From: Patiria miniata
Lineage: Eukaryota; Echinodermata; Asteroidea; Valvatida; Asterinidae
Length of the DNA: 64,000 nucleotides
Assembly (NCBI RefSeq): GCF_015706575.1
Contig: NW_024037072.1
Span: 21,019,162 to 21,083,161, forward strand
Direction: 5' to 3'
Shown: piece after piece, positions 49,033 through 60,700 of the stretch
How positions within the stretch are numbered: position 1 is the stretch's first letter
Layout of the letters: each line of letters opens with the position of its first letter
Notes under the pieces: model-generated
Told to the model about the DNA's origin: nothing
The model's input: the letters and a program-made list of their open reading frames with translations, nothing else
The model's database searches: none
Position numbers and translations under genes: made by a program

Positions 49033-49655
49033 CTCAGCCGTGACCCTCGCCTCCACCGCTGCTGCAACCCTCGTCCACCATCATCCAACATCAGTGTCAT
49101 GAAATTGACACCACTGGAGAACTCAATAAGGTTTTAAGTGTACTTATGAATATGCCACACATTGTCTGTCAGTCTGAGAAAAACATATTAGTACATTGTG
49201 AAATTAAGTATCTTGTTTTGACCAAATAATGCAACCCTGCATGATGTCTCAAGTGACCGATATTAGGCACAAACCACAAATGAATTATTTAGTTTGTCAA
49301 ATTTTAGCCAAATTTGACTTATGAATTTAGTCTTGTAGCCCAATTAAATTATGTCCAGTCCAGCTGCCAAATCCGAGCATTGGGGGGGGGGGGGGGGGGG
49401 CACACAGTACAAACTAAGGGGGGGGGGGCACACCACAAGAGAAAAACATACTTGTATAAAAAAAAATTAAAATGTGCATGGCCTGGTTGTATGGTATCAT
49501 TAATTATTAAATTATCTGACATAATTTTTTAATCAATTATTTCATCATGTATCTATTAATTAATTAGCAGTAGAGGATTGTGCAGTTTGAAGAAATCAAT
49601 CGCTCAACTGACAGAACGCTGTAGCCCAGTAGGAAAACCCATTGGAAAACACACT

Positions 49656-49832
49656 GAAAGAATGTTGCAACCTGACGCTATATCTACTTCAGCGGTTGTG
49701 TACTTGGAGAGTCAAGAAATTTTTCTAAGTATTTCCTAACAAAACTGGAAATGTTTCTCTGTGACTGACCTTCATTGATGTGATACAAATGTATATGAAG
49801 AAAAAAGCAGCGTCAGGTTGCAACATTCTTTC
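49656..49832. repeat. Inverted repeat around GTTGCAACCTGACGC
   Basis: GAAAGAATGTTGCAACCTGA (49656-) is inverted at 49810-49832 (GCGTCAGGTTGCAAC..TTTC), enclosing about 130 bp. Related termini, in the opposite outward sense, bound 54408-54838. Confidence 0.65.
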
Positions 49833-50192
49833 CAAACACACAATGTATAAACAAAGCACAAAATCATGATGTCTTTAGGGCTATGATTTCTAAAAACATG
49901 CATATAAACCATAGAGTTATTGTTATAATATAACTCTATGATATAAACCTAGATCTAAACTAGACTGGCTGTGGGTTCCTCATCATAGTTCTCACTCTGA
50001 ATGTAGAACTTAGAGCATAATTTCCTGTGTTTAAAATGTTTTTAATGAAAATTTACTTGTGCTCTCTTTTTAAAGTCTATCATGTGTTTCCAGGGGCAGA
50101 TCCAGCTTTTGCTCAGATGGGGAAGGGGGCAAAACAAAAACAGTCTAGATTTCAAGCCTAGAAAATGCAACTTTTGAGGATATTCATTAAGT

Positions 50193-50630
50193 GGTAATCC
50201 TTACTTTTAGGACCCCTTTCCTATATATAAGGTTAAAAGACTCACCAAAACAGCTGACTAAATGACACTCAAAAGTGACATTCTGATATTTATTGACACA
50301 TTTGAACATTTGGCAATGACACCTCTTGAATATCAGCAGGTTTGATTTTGTAGAAAGAGGGCAGGGTTTTGATTTATGAGGGGTTAAAGACGACGATGAC
50401 AAACAGAAAATAAATTTAAAAAGCAAGATGGCGAACTGCAAAACAAGGTAGGAAAGTCGCATTTTCTTTGAAAGTGCGTTCAAAATTATAACTAACATGA
50501 GTTTGTCTGAAGAAAAAAGACTTCTTTAGCCTGCCTGCAAAAGTCACTTTGGTACTGGACAGTCATCTGCAAAAGTCAGTTTTGAACAGAACTCGTACAA
50601 AATAGAGGTGTCCTAAAAGTAAGGATTACC
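50193..50630. mobile_element. Non-autonomous DNA element, 438 bp
   Basis: GGTAATCCTTACTTTTAGGA at the left is inverted at the right (TCCTAAAAGTAAGGATTACC, one mismatch nearby). The flanks CATTAAGT (50185-50192) and CATTAGGT (50631-50638) look like an 8-bp target duplication with one change. The interior has no recognised protein. It includes AAGATGGCGAACTGC, an incidental ATG context. Confidence 0.8.
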
Positions 50631-51089
50631 CATTAGGTATCACCGTGTAGCTCTACATGTCAGAGGAGAAAGTCCAGTATTTGAGATACATTATTTCACA
50701 GGGCACCAGTTTCCAAGCTGCATTGACATAAAGGTGGTGATGGGGAGAATATATCCTCCCCTCCCCCATTTTTTGACAGGGGGAGGGGCCATTGTTCCAC
50801 CCCCAGGCCTCCCTCCCCCCAGATTTTTTGGGGGTGAGAAACAAAAAAATGTGAATGTTACTTTTCAACACCCCACAAGCAGCACTGGAAAACAGAGAAC
50901 GAACAACACAAAAGCTTTAAAAGCACTGTGGATGTCTTGTAATAAGCGCCAGATTGCATCATAATTATGTACATTTGTAGCACGCCCTAGTGCCATATCC
51001 ATGTGGTATCTCAATTAAGGTCAGTAATTGCAAAAATTTTAGACATGAATCTGGGATTGAGAAACGTTGTTAGAAAATAAATGTCCTCT

Positions 51090-51577
51090 GGGCAATCGTG
51101 TAGTGTAGGGCCCCTGTTTTGTTTCGATAAATTAGAATCAGGAATTTATTTTTTTACTTCTAAAATTAGTAAAAAATGACATTGTCAAACCTACCTCCAT
51201 GGTCAAACCAAAGCAGATTTCTCTCAATGTAATGACACCTTTTTGGTAATTTTTGAACAGTTTCTTGGCGTAGAAATTATGATTTTTCTACGCGGTTTAC
51301 AGGCTGGTTGTTGCCGTGCAGCGCGACTTGCGTGCTGACGGTGCATGCATCGCGCGGTGATTGGCATGTTTATTTTTGTGTTGCGTTTTGTCGTTGTCGT
51401 TGTCATTTTACCCCCAAATTGGCCTCAAAAATTCAAAGTCCGCCCGTTATCTATGACATACCTATATGTTCTTAATGTCGCCAACTAGTTTGGTTGGTCA
51501 AATAATTTAAAAGAGGATTTTGTTCCCTTATAAGTTATAGGAACCGGGCCAATAGATACATGATCCCCATATACTCT
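51090..51577. other. Left-arm-specific insertion of about 0.49 kb
   Basis: Aligning the arms, TTGTTAGAAAATA..CTCT jumps to CTCCATAGACTTTGTACACA in the right arm (54281-54315), but here about 490 bp intervene. CTCTGG occurs on both sides (51086-51091 and 51574-51579), possibly part of a target duplication. No terminal inverted repeats seen. The insert holds a GC-rich stretch at 51295-51365. Confidence 0.5.
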
Positions 51578-52399
51578 GGACCCTCCATAGACTTTGTACA
51601 CAACCAAATAAGTGGCGTCGGGATACTAGGACCTATACATTCTTTCCATTATTTGTCGCATCCAAACGGGATAAAATGTTTTGCCAAAATTAAATGAACT
51701 CCACTATTTTACACTTAGACGACTCACATGTATTCACTGTATAAACAATACTGTATTGGGTCTAATTCAAAATGGAAAGAGGAGACAGACTTACATTATT
51801 TGAAAGACACGTAGCGTAGCTGATTCTTGTTTCATGACACGTCGATACATGAAATCAAAAATGGCGGACACAACGAGGTTGGAATTTGGTTTGAAATTCG
51901 CCCGCCCGCCCCTAGCCCTGCAGCAGGCCGTGTGGGGCAAATACCACAATGCGCGTGCGTGGGGGGATCATAGGTTAGTAAGGCCATAGCAAAAACAAAA
52001 TTGTGTTGCCCTCTCCGACCAACCCGAAAAAGATATCTCATGTCGTTTTATCCCCAGTCACTGCGGAAAAAGGGTAAATGTCATTCAAATGTGATTCCAA
52101 CCGAATAGAATCCCGAAAACAAAGAAGACCGGCAAATTGAAAAATAAAATATTCAAATTCATGATACACTTCCCAACGAAAATCAATTTTCAAAGTTTCA
52201 AAAACTAAATCGTGTACTCAATAACAGCCTGCGAAACTTAAGTTGTACACACGTGCACGCGCGGTCGATTGGATAACGGTCAATCCTGAACTCAAGAAGC
52301 AGAAACAGTGTTCACGTGAGTGACGGGAACTACAAGTCCAACATAAAACACCTTGGCGGTGGTTTTTGTCAGAGGTGCTAGTTTAGTTCTTACACCACA

Positions 52400-53190
52400 C
52401 TGCTGCGTTACATTATACGGTACAGCAAATGTTATACAATCGGGACCCAGATGGGTTTTTGACTGGGCAATCACGGTGGGCCCAAATTGCCATAAATGGG
52501 TCCGAAGTGGGCACAGACTGGGCAAATCTGGGCAAAAATGTTGTGACTGGGACCCATTTGGGCAAAAGCTGGGCAACCTGGGCAACTTCTGCTCACATCT
52601 TCCCAACTGAGTCCAAGTGGGACCCACGGTCTGATTGTAAATTATGGTCATGTGACATCTATATCACATTTCCATCCATAGCATTTTATGGTCAAAATAT
52701 TTTTTTTATTATTGGGCCTTTATCACAAAATATATTTTCATAGTAATATTTTTAACATTTTTTATTTTTGTCTGAACAGCTCCCGACACCAAATTCGAAT
52801 TGTTGCAGTGTTATGTAATACACTTGGGCTTTTGGAATGTTATCGGCATTTCTTGATTCTCACCACAAACTTGGGGTGATGCAATTGCCCATCACCCTGG
52901 TAAAAAAGGGGACCGTCTCCAAGCATTTACGCCCATGACCACCACAAATGTCAGAAATATCTCATCTTACGTACACCATATAGCTATTAGGCTTATATGC
53001 ATCCGTTTGTTGCACTATTCCGCAATATGGAAACTGCACATTAATTTGCTGCTATGTTGTGTTGCCCTTATAAAAAAAAAAAATGAAATCTCGGGTCGGG
53101 TTCCCCCGTCACAAAAAAACCCCAACAACAACAACAACAACAACTCAACCAACAAAAACACCCCAGTCAGGTAAAATGTTGTAGCTTTGA
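52400..53190. other. Central spacer of the giant inverted repeat
   Basis: About 790 bp have no counterpart in the opposite orientation. At 52440-52640 the words TGGGCAA, GGGACCCA and TGGGTCC recur in a loosely periodic way (GACCCAGATGGG, ACTGGGCAAATC, GGGCAACCTGGGCAACTTC). The remainder is AT-rich with an AAC microsatellite at about 53125-53147. I see no gene. Confidence 0.6.
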
Positions 53191-54003
53191 GATTAGTGCC
53201 ATAATTCGTATTTTGGTACAAAGCGTGCACGACTCTGACAAAAACCAACCGCAGGTACTGTACCAAAGACATCACTGAAGTGAACACTGGTTCAGGATTG
53301 GTCATCTATCCATGCAGGCGATCGCGCGTGCAGGCTGTTAATTATTGAGGATCCAACGAAACAATTTTTGGAAAATATTCGTTGGGAATTGAATCATGAC
53401 TTTAAATACTTAATGTGTTTCAATTTTGCCGGTCTACTTTTTGTTTCGGGATTCAACTTGGTTGGAATTACATTTGTTTGACATTTACCCTTTTTTTCAA
53501 GTGACTGGGGATAAAACGACCCGAGATTTCAGATTTTTCTGGGTCAGTTAGGGAGGGCAACACAACCTTTTTTTTGTTATGGCCTTATATAGCCTGCGAT
53601 CTTCCCACGCACGCGCTTTATGGCATTTACGCCCCGCACAGCAGGGCGGGCGAATTTCAAACTAAATTCCAATCTCGTTGTGTCCGCCATTGTTGATTTC
53701 ATGTATCGACGTGTCATGAAACAAGAATCAGCGACGTGTCTTTCAAATAATGTAAGTCTGTCTCCTCTTTCCATTTTGAGTTAGGCCCAATACAGTATTA
53801 ATTGTTTATACAGTGAATACATGTGAGTCGTCGTAGTGAGTAAAATATAGTGGAGTTCATTTAATTTTGGCCAAACGTTTTATTGATGTGATAAATTATG
53901 TAAAGAATGTATGTCCCTAGGCCAGTGAGGTTGGACTCTGTCAGTCGTTATGCAATGAAGGCGTGGTCCAGCCTGGGCTAGTAGGCAGTTCGTACCCCGA
54001 CGC

Positions 54004-54257
54004 CATGGGCGTCGTGAGGGGGGGGGGGGGCCTGGAAAAGCCAAAAAAAAAAAAAACTATAGACGAAAAAAAAGCGAAAAAAAGAAAAGAAAAAGAGACG
54101 CAAAGTCATAGTGGTGTAAATTTAATGAGTCGGGGGGGGGGCAAAATGCCCCTGCCCCCCTCTAAAACTGATAAATCGAGAATTTGTTGAGAAATACAAG
54201 AATATTTTGAAAAAATATGTTTTTCCCCCTCTAGAAAAAATCCTGGCGACGCCCATG
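54004..54257. mobile_element. hAT-like MITE, 254 bp, right-arm specific
   Basis: The ends CATGGGCGTCG and CGACGCCCATG are inverted. The flanks CCCGACGC (53996-54003) and CCCGACGC (54258-54265) are an exact 8-bp duplication. The left arm has a single GCGTCGGG (51615-51622) in the matching context, the empty site. The interior is G-tract and A-tract rich with no coding capacity. Confidence 0.93.
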
Positions 54258-54407
54258 CCCGACGCCACTTATTTTGTTGTGTACAAAGTCTATGGAGACT
54301 TGAGAGTATTTTCTAACAACGTTTCTCAATCCCAGATCCATGTCTAACATTTTTGCAATAACTGACCTAGCTTCATTGAGATATGACACCCAAAAAAAAA
54401 AAAAAAT

Positions 54408-54838
54408 GGCGTCAGGATGCAACATTCTTTTCAATTTTGTCTAGTTGCCGTTTTGTCCATAATGTTTTACTAAACATGAGCTATGGGCAATTTTTGTTTT
54501 TTTTGTAAATTCAAGATCAGGACATGTAAATTTATAAAGCGGCCTATAATATATACCTGTGTTATTGATTCTCTGGAAAGATTCCCATATCTGGCCATCA
54601 CTAATTTTTCTCTTCAGTGACCCATCAGCCATCAGAAAGTGATAATATGTCCTAAAAAAATCAAATTTAGCAGGGAAAAATAATATTGAAGTACTTACTG
54701 GAAAAAAAACAGAGAAACTTTCCCAGAGGATATTTGGCCGGCTCTGGTTTCCTTTTTTTTTTTTCAAGTTGCCCCTGGCCCCAAATAAATGTTGCTCAAA
54801 TACTCCACTTCGGGAAAAAAAAGTTGCAACCTGACGCC
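54408..54838. repeat. Segment bounded by inverted GGCGTCAGG.TGCAAC
   Basis: GGCGTCAGGATGCAAC (54408-) and GTTGCAACCTGACGCC (-54838) are inverse with one mismatch. The 431-bp length suits a non-autonomous element, but no target duplication is visible in the A/T-rich flanks. Confidence 0.55.
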
Positions 54839-56391
54839 ACTTTTTTTTCATATATCAACTCAGTGAAAGTTATTCTTTGCAAAAATGATAACAAGACATG
54901 AACCTGGGACTGAGAAACATTTCTACAAATTTTGTTAGGAAATACTATAATGCAGACTTTGTCATGTCAGCAACCTTTGGAGCAGAATTATATATTTATT
55001 ATGCAATTATTTCATTCAAGCTTGAGTCAGGGGATGTATGGTTGTAGAAATTTTTTAGTGTTAGCACTTTTTATTACACTTTTTTTTTAAATGAAGTGCT
55101 GTACACATTTTGACCATGCTAAACACTAATAACATCCAAATCTTTCTGAAAAGAATTAGCTTGCTTCCAGTTCTTTTGCTTTTTTTACAGAAAATACTCC
55201 CTAAATCATGTGACCAATGTGATTGGTTATCTTTTTGAATGACTATTGCAAGAATTGAATGAATGTTTTGAATATCCATTTTAGACATAATTGCATTGGG
55301 CTGCAAGACTAGCATTTGGGTATGTCCATAAATAAGGGGTCCAAAAGTGTGACATTTTTGGTGTCCCTGTTACACCGGACCTGTTAATTTGCCATTCAAG
55401 TGTCAATAAAAATGACTTCACACTATTTTTCATTTGTTTACCAGGTAGTTTGCTTTACATAATCACTCTTAGAATCAGAGACATGTGTCCTGAATTACAA
55501 AATCTTACACAAGTCAGATGTAACTCGGACACCAAAATTGGACCCTAAATTTATGGAATCACCCATTTATAAGTCAAAATCCAGCTAAAATTTGACAAAC
55601 TCAAATAATTCATTTGCAGTTTTTGCCTAATATCAGTCACTTGAGACATCATGCAGGGTTGCATTTATTGGTCAAAACAAGTTACTTAATTTCACAATGT
55701 ACTAATATGTTTTTCTCAGACTGACAGACAATGTGTGGCATGTTCATAAGTACACTTGAAACCTTATTGAGGAGTCCAGTGGTGTCAATTTCATGACACT
55801 GATGTTCGATGATGGTGGATGAGGGTTGCAGCAGCAGTGGCAGGGGTGGAGGCGAGGGTCACGGCTGAGGTGCAGTGGAGGAACCGAGAAGGGGACAGTT
55901 GAGGTTGTGTCATAATTGTCTGCCAGATTTGTCATTCCTACTCTCTTTTTTCTTTTCAGGTGGCTGCAAAGGTAGTGGCGGGCAATGCTGAAAGAGATGA
56001 CAGAGGCAACAGAGAAAGTGGAGGCGGTGGTGGCAATAGAGACGTAGGGGGAGGTATTGGAGACCCAGGTGCTAATGGCAGTGGAGGCAACTGAGCATTG
56101 GGCAACAGAGACACCAGAGGGGACAAAGAAGGCGGCAGTTGAGGCAACAGAGGGACATGACACAGAGGGGATGGAGGTGTTCAAGGTGCGGAGGATCTGG
56201 TGGAAGCGTGAGCTATGTGCAGTGGTGCAATTTTGTAAATTCAAGATGCATAATTACAAAAGCAATTTTTATGCTGTAATGCCTTGCATGCTGCAAGAGT
56301 GTTTTAACCTTTTGATTGATTTTGCAGCGTTTGTTTTTGTGGCCGTACATTTTAAAGAGAACCCTAGCAGCAATCCTTGTGTAAGGCCAAA

Positions 56392-56745
56392 AAAAAAAAA
56401 TAAGTCGGTCTCTGGTCAGCGCGCGCGTCGATTTTAATCATGCGCGTCAATCTTTTTTTTCTTCAAAAATGTTCCGCGGTAGCTCCAACAGCGCCCTCTA
56501 TTGCCGCACCTCCTCAATTTTTTTTACCAAAGAGCACCAGGGAATGGGAAATTGCACCAAGGCAAATTATGGAGGACACTAATGTACATGAGGACACCAA
56601 AAAAGCAAAATAGTACCCCACCTTGTCTGTACAATCCAAGCTTGAAGGAAAAAAAAAAAAAAAAAAAAAAAAAAAAGCCGCGTCCCCGCGTCAATTCCGG
56701 AACTATGGTCTGACCAGAGACCGAATATTGTTTTTTTTGACCTAA
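56392..56745. mobile_element. MITE, TAAGGCC family, copy C, right-arm specific
   Basis: TAAGGCC-A(n)-TAAGTCGGTCTCTGGTCAG at the left is inverted at the right (CTGACCAGAGACCGAATATT..GACCTAA). The core matches 33353-33733 in reverse. The left arm lacks it: there GCACTGTCAGTAAAGGATTG (48146-48165) bridges the position. This is the third insertion present in only one arm. Confidence 0.85.
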
Positions 56746-56759
56746 CAGTGCAACATATA

Positions 56760-56935
56760 CTAGGGCTGTCCATTTTCAAATAATTTAGTATTCGATTACT
56801 CGAAACTGCGTTTGACCGAATATATTTGGATATTCGAAACTGCATGCTGCAAATATGCGCTGCATCTGTAAATAGTTGCACGAAGAGCGTCGGGTCGAAA
56901 TTTGAATGCAGCGATCGATATTGGGCACTGGAGTG
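56760..56935 (-). repeat. TAGGGCTGTCC-started repeat, right-arm copy
   Basis: It begins CTAGGGCTGTCCATTTTCAA and runs to GCGATCGATATTGGGC. It is the inverted partner of 47965-48140. Confidence 0.55.
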
Positions 56936-57014
56936 ATTTGCAGTAGGTAACTGTAAAGAGCTTTAACCATCAAACAGGTGTGAACGATGAGCTGCTATTA
57001 ACAAAGAAGTTACT

Positions 57015-57185
57015 GTCAACAAAAAAAGTGTACCAATTTACTCTTGGATGGGAGAAGCAACAATTGCCAAAGGACACAAGCACCATAGCCACAGGCTGGA
57101 CTCGAACCCACAACCTGCAGAAGTACCTGCAGATCACGAAATATCGCCCCAGACCACCAGGCCATGGCACTCCACACTGTAAATG
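57015..57185 (-). mobile_element. tRNA-derived SINE
   Basis: On the minus strand CCATGGCCTGGTGGTCTGGG approximates an A-box region and GGGTTCGAGTCCAGCC is a perfect B box. The body GTGCTTGTGTCCTTTGGCAA and AGAGTAAATTGGTACAC matches the conserved tail segment also seen at 34170-34235. The left arm has no recognisable SINE at the matching place (about 47810-47940), so it is probably another one-arm insertion. Confidence 0.75.
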
Positions 57186-57309
57186 TAGATTTATAATGCA
57201 ATTGTTTTCTTCAGCATGATCCAGTGGCTCAAAGTTTATCAATTTATTACACTATAATTGTGTAGTGTATTAAAACTTTGTTAAAGTCGTTTGCAGACAT
57301 TTTGGCTGT

Positions 57310-57711
57310 TCAGATATTCACAATGATCACATTGATAACATAAATAAATCTTTTAAAAAAGGTTAATGTGATCGGTCGTCTGTTTGAATGACTATTCTCT
57401 CTTGTATGCAACACCAAATCAAATGTCAAGATCCACGTCCGACAGCAACCTTGGTGCGATCGGGTCAAAGCTAGCCAGACGAACGATGCCATGGTCCAGT
57501 TTCTGATTGGGCACTCATTGACAATGTGCCTTGCGGTCTGATCAGCAGGACAACTGTCACACTCAGGTGTTGGTGTCTTATGCAACTTGTGTAGCATGTG
57601 GCCAGTATGCCTGTTGCCTGTGAGGAGCCGGTTTAGGCGACACACGTTCTTTCTGGGTAGGTTAATGAAGCCAGCAGGTACTTCAGAAGGGGATTGGAGT
57701 TCTTTTACCAC
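57310..57711 (-). mobile_element. Non-LTR retrotransposon (LINE) ORF2 C-terminal fragment
   Basis: The minus-strand frame includes RLNRLLTGNRHTGHMLHKL, a CDSC pair, DQTARHIVNECPIR and further Trp/Leu-rich text. The LNRLxTG..H..LHK..C..C...DQT..HI...CP pattern is the well-known tail of Jockey/CR1/RTE-type ORF2 proteins after the reverse transcriptase. Only this C-terminal 130 or so residues are present, with no RT or endonuclease, so it is a 5'-truncated copy. Its shortened partner in the other arm is 47340-47800, so the LINE fragment predates the inverted duplication. Confidence 0.8.
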
Positions 57712-60700
57712 TTTTGAAAGAGTAAGATGTCTAACTGATATAAGGTCATTTAAGACATAATTTTGTCAGGTTAAGACTTGACAAACTCAAATAATTCATA
57801 TGGGTATTCCACCTAGTTCATCAGTAATTTGAGACATCATGCAGGAGTTACAGTTATTATGGTTAAATTGAATAACTTCATTTTAAAATGTACTATTTAA
57901 TATGTATTCTCAAACTGATTGAAATGAAATAAATTGAACTTTAAACCTTATTGAGTTATTGGTGTCAATTACATGAAGGTAGTGGCTGAGGACGGTGGAA
58001 GAGGGCTGAGGGGCAATGGAGGCCGCACATGTACCGGAGGGGATAGAGGAGACGGAGACAGTGACGGAGGCAACAGGTGGCAACGGAGGAGGCCAAGAAA
58101 ATTTAGGAGCCTAGAGAGGTCGAAGAAGCATCAGAGGCAGCATATGTAAGGGGAGCAATGGAGGTGATGGAGGTGGCGGCAACTATGGAGTCAATGGAGG
58201 AAGCAGCTGAGGTGACGGTGGCGACAGAGGAACAAACGGGTTGGAGGCAGCAGAGGAATTGGGTAACTGAGGCAGCAGGCGTGGCAAAGGTGACGGAGGT
58301 GACAGAGGCACCATAAGGGAGCAGATACAGAGGAGGTAGAACAAGAATTGCAGAAGAGGCAGCGGAATCATTGGAATCAAATAAGGCAGTGGAGGCAACT
58401 TAGGGGACAGGTGTGGTGCAGTCTAAATCCCAGCCAGATATTTCATTATTTACTATTTTTATTTTCAGGCTGAAGTGGAGGAGGGGAGGCAACACAGGAA
58501 TTAATGGAGGAGGTGCAGGCTACTGAGGCAGTGTAGGCACCCGAGTGGATAGAGAAGGCAGCTGATTTAGAGGTGAAGGAAACAGAGGCCACACAGGCTG
58601 TGAAGGTGGCTGAGTTGACAAATGCAGCTGAGGCAGCAGAGGCAATGGAGGAAGAGGAAGCTATGTTAGCATTGGCGCCATATTTTTCCATAGTTTCTTT
58701 GGTTTTCTTTTCAGGAGGCAAAGACTGCATCCCAGGCGACAGAAGAGATGGAGGTGAAAGAGGCAGTGGCAGAGGCTGGAGACAGTGGAAGTGACGGAGG
58801 TAATAAAGGAGGCAAAGGAGGAGGTCTGGAGGAACATAAGTGCTGAATGAGGTGGCAAAGGTGATGGAGGTGCCGGCTAAAGAGGTCGGAGAGGCGGCGG
58901 AAGTAGCAGAGGTGATGGAGGTAGCAGAGGTGACGGAGGTGATGGGGAAAGTGGTGGCATAGCAGAGAGGATGGATGTTGTGGAGGCAACTGGGGAAGTT
59001 GCCTCCACATTCAGTCATTATTAATTAATTCTGGCATTAATTGTTCATTAATTAACAGTGGCAAAGGTTGATGTCGGTGCAGACGATGGAGGCAATGGAA
59101 GGCAGGGAAGGTGACATGCTATAGATGTGGCAGAGGCGATGGAGACGGCTGAGACAATGGATAATGATGGAGTAGGGAGTTGATTGGGTGGAGTTGGAAG
59201 AGGTGATGGAGCAGGTGGCAAAGACGGTGGAGACAGCTAAGCAGATGGAGCAGGTGGCATGCAACATAGATTGGAGGCGGTGGAAGCAACTGAGGCTGAG
59301 GGAATGACCGCGGTGACCCAGGTGATGAAGGCTGCAGAGGTGACCGAGGCACTAGAGGAGACAAAGGAGGTGGCAGAGGTAGCAGTTAAGGCAGTAAAGG
59401 CAACACAGGGGACCTTCAGACAGTAGAGGCAGTGGAGGCACCAATGGGAATAGAGGAGGAAGCAGAGGTGGTAAATGTAACAGGAGCAATGGAGGCGACT
59501 GGTGGCAATGGAGATGCAAGCTATTGGCAATGCAGACTACAGTGTTGGCAATTAAGGTGACAGAGGAAACAAGGGCAACATAGGGAACAGAGGTGTTGGA
59601 GGTGCAGAGGCTTTGGATGAAACGTGATGCTACCGGTATGGCTAATAATGCATTTTTGTAAATTCAAGTAACATGTAGCTTGTGGTGGTGTTTTATGCTT
59701 TAATGCCTTGTACGGTGCAAGTCTTTTCTAAATAATGTTCAACTCCTTGATTAATTTTACTACTTATTATTGATGTGCGTGTATATTTAGTGAACACCAG
59801 GGGCAATCCTTATATTAGTGCCAGAACAACATTTTGATGTTGTCACAGAGGAAAAATCGAAGCTACAATGTTTAGTTTAATAGTTGGGAGATTGATTTCT
59901 TTCAATAACGGCCTTCACAAAGTTTGTTTTAATTCCTTAACTTTCTGAATTTTGATTCAATCGTGTCATTATCTTGGAGGTTGGAGATTACCTACAAATT
60001 GCTCACTGGCAAATAGGGAAATTTGCCCCCAAAAAGTACACTCCCCCATTTTCAGAACCTTCTGGCAAGATATTTGATGAAGTAATTCATTTGAAAAATC
60101 AAAACCAAACGTACCTCAAGATTTGACAATAGATGATGCCAGACAGCCAGACCAAGCAAATATCATTATTTTAGTATATTTTTTCTTTCATTTGGTAAAC
60201 ATGCAGTCTTACTTTTTGTATGGAGTTACTTCACATTTGTACCTTAAACCTGATGTGTCAATCAATATATCCCTGATGAGTCAGACTTTAGTCACGTCTA
60301 ACAAGGTTGGGACAGATTGGAAGATTGCCATGCGTTTGTTTTCATTCAACCTTAATACATATTCAGGGGAGTCTATATACAGGGTATATCTAAATTTCTT
60401 GTGCTATAATTTTAAAAAAAAACCGACTAACTTAATTTTACAGTGTGCTAATATTATTTCTCAGATTGATGGACAATGTATGGAAACAAAGTAAACCTGA
60501 AACCTTATCGAGTTTAACAGGTGGTACAGAGAGAATGAACGAAGCGGCTAAGGCAACATAGGCTAGAAAGGTGGCAGTGACAAAGGGAGGCAATGGAGGT
60601 ATAATTGAGGAGGTGGTGATGGAGACAGAGGATATGAAGGAGGAAAGCTGGCGGAGCCGACGGAGGCTGCAGATGGCAATGGAATGGGGTACAGACAGCA

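Larger units (their letters stand above)
36955..49110. repeat. CT-rich 9-bp minisatellite blocks (purine strand RGAGGYRAY)
   Basis: Most of this stretch is degenerate tandem copies of a 9-mer, on the plus strand close to RTYRCCTCY (for example ATTGCCTCC, GTCACCTCT, GTTGCCTCC). Because 9 is divisible by 3, any frame without stops gives 3-residue periodic peptides (EAT/EVT, GGN/RGD and so on on the minus strand; Pro/Leu/Ser-rich on the plus). This explains the many open frames of 60-190 codons. Blocks of about 150-500 bp are separated by an A-rich spacer (CACCTGAAAAAAA...GCTGACACCACCTCCTCTG-like, seen near 38355, 39480, 40645, 40865, 43900, 44135, 45885, 46515 and 48615) and by AT-rich modules (AACTCAATAAGGTTTCAAGT.. 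near 41355, 41872, 44720 and 49118). I see no sustained frame and do not call genes. Confidence 0.85.
41500..52400 (+). repeat. Left arm of a giant inverted repeat
   Basis: Read in order, this arm matches the reverse complement of 53190-64000: 51541-52330 with 53270-53960, 49090-49330 with 55560-55800, 48310-49090 with 55800-56240, 47340-48140 with 56760-57720, 46320-47100 with 57980-58600, 45000-45500 with 59790-60200, 43680-44700 with 60530-61380 and 42340-42560 with 62500-62710. Similarity is high but clearly imperfect, with many indels and several whole-element insertions in one arm only. The outer limit cannot be fixed because the right arm leaves the window. Related array DNA continues left to about 36955. 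Confidence 0.85.

Noticed and set aside
53577-53774. 65-codon minus-strand frame beginning near MERGDRL and containing MADTTRLEF
   Set aside because: The equivalent frame in the left arm (51773 onward) is closed early, so it is not kept between the arms.
57015-57185. Functional tRNA gene on the minus strand
   Set aside because: The perfect B box is followed by a conserved SINE body, so it is SINE-derived.
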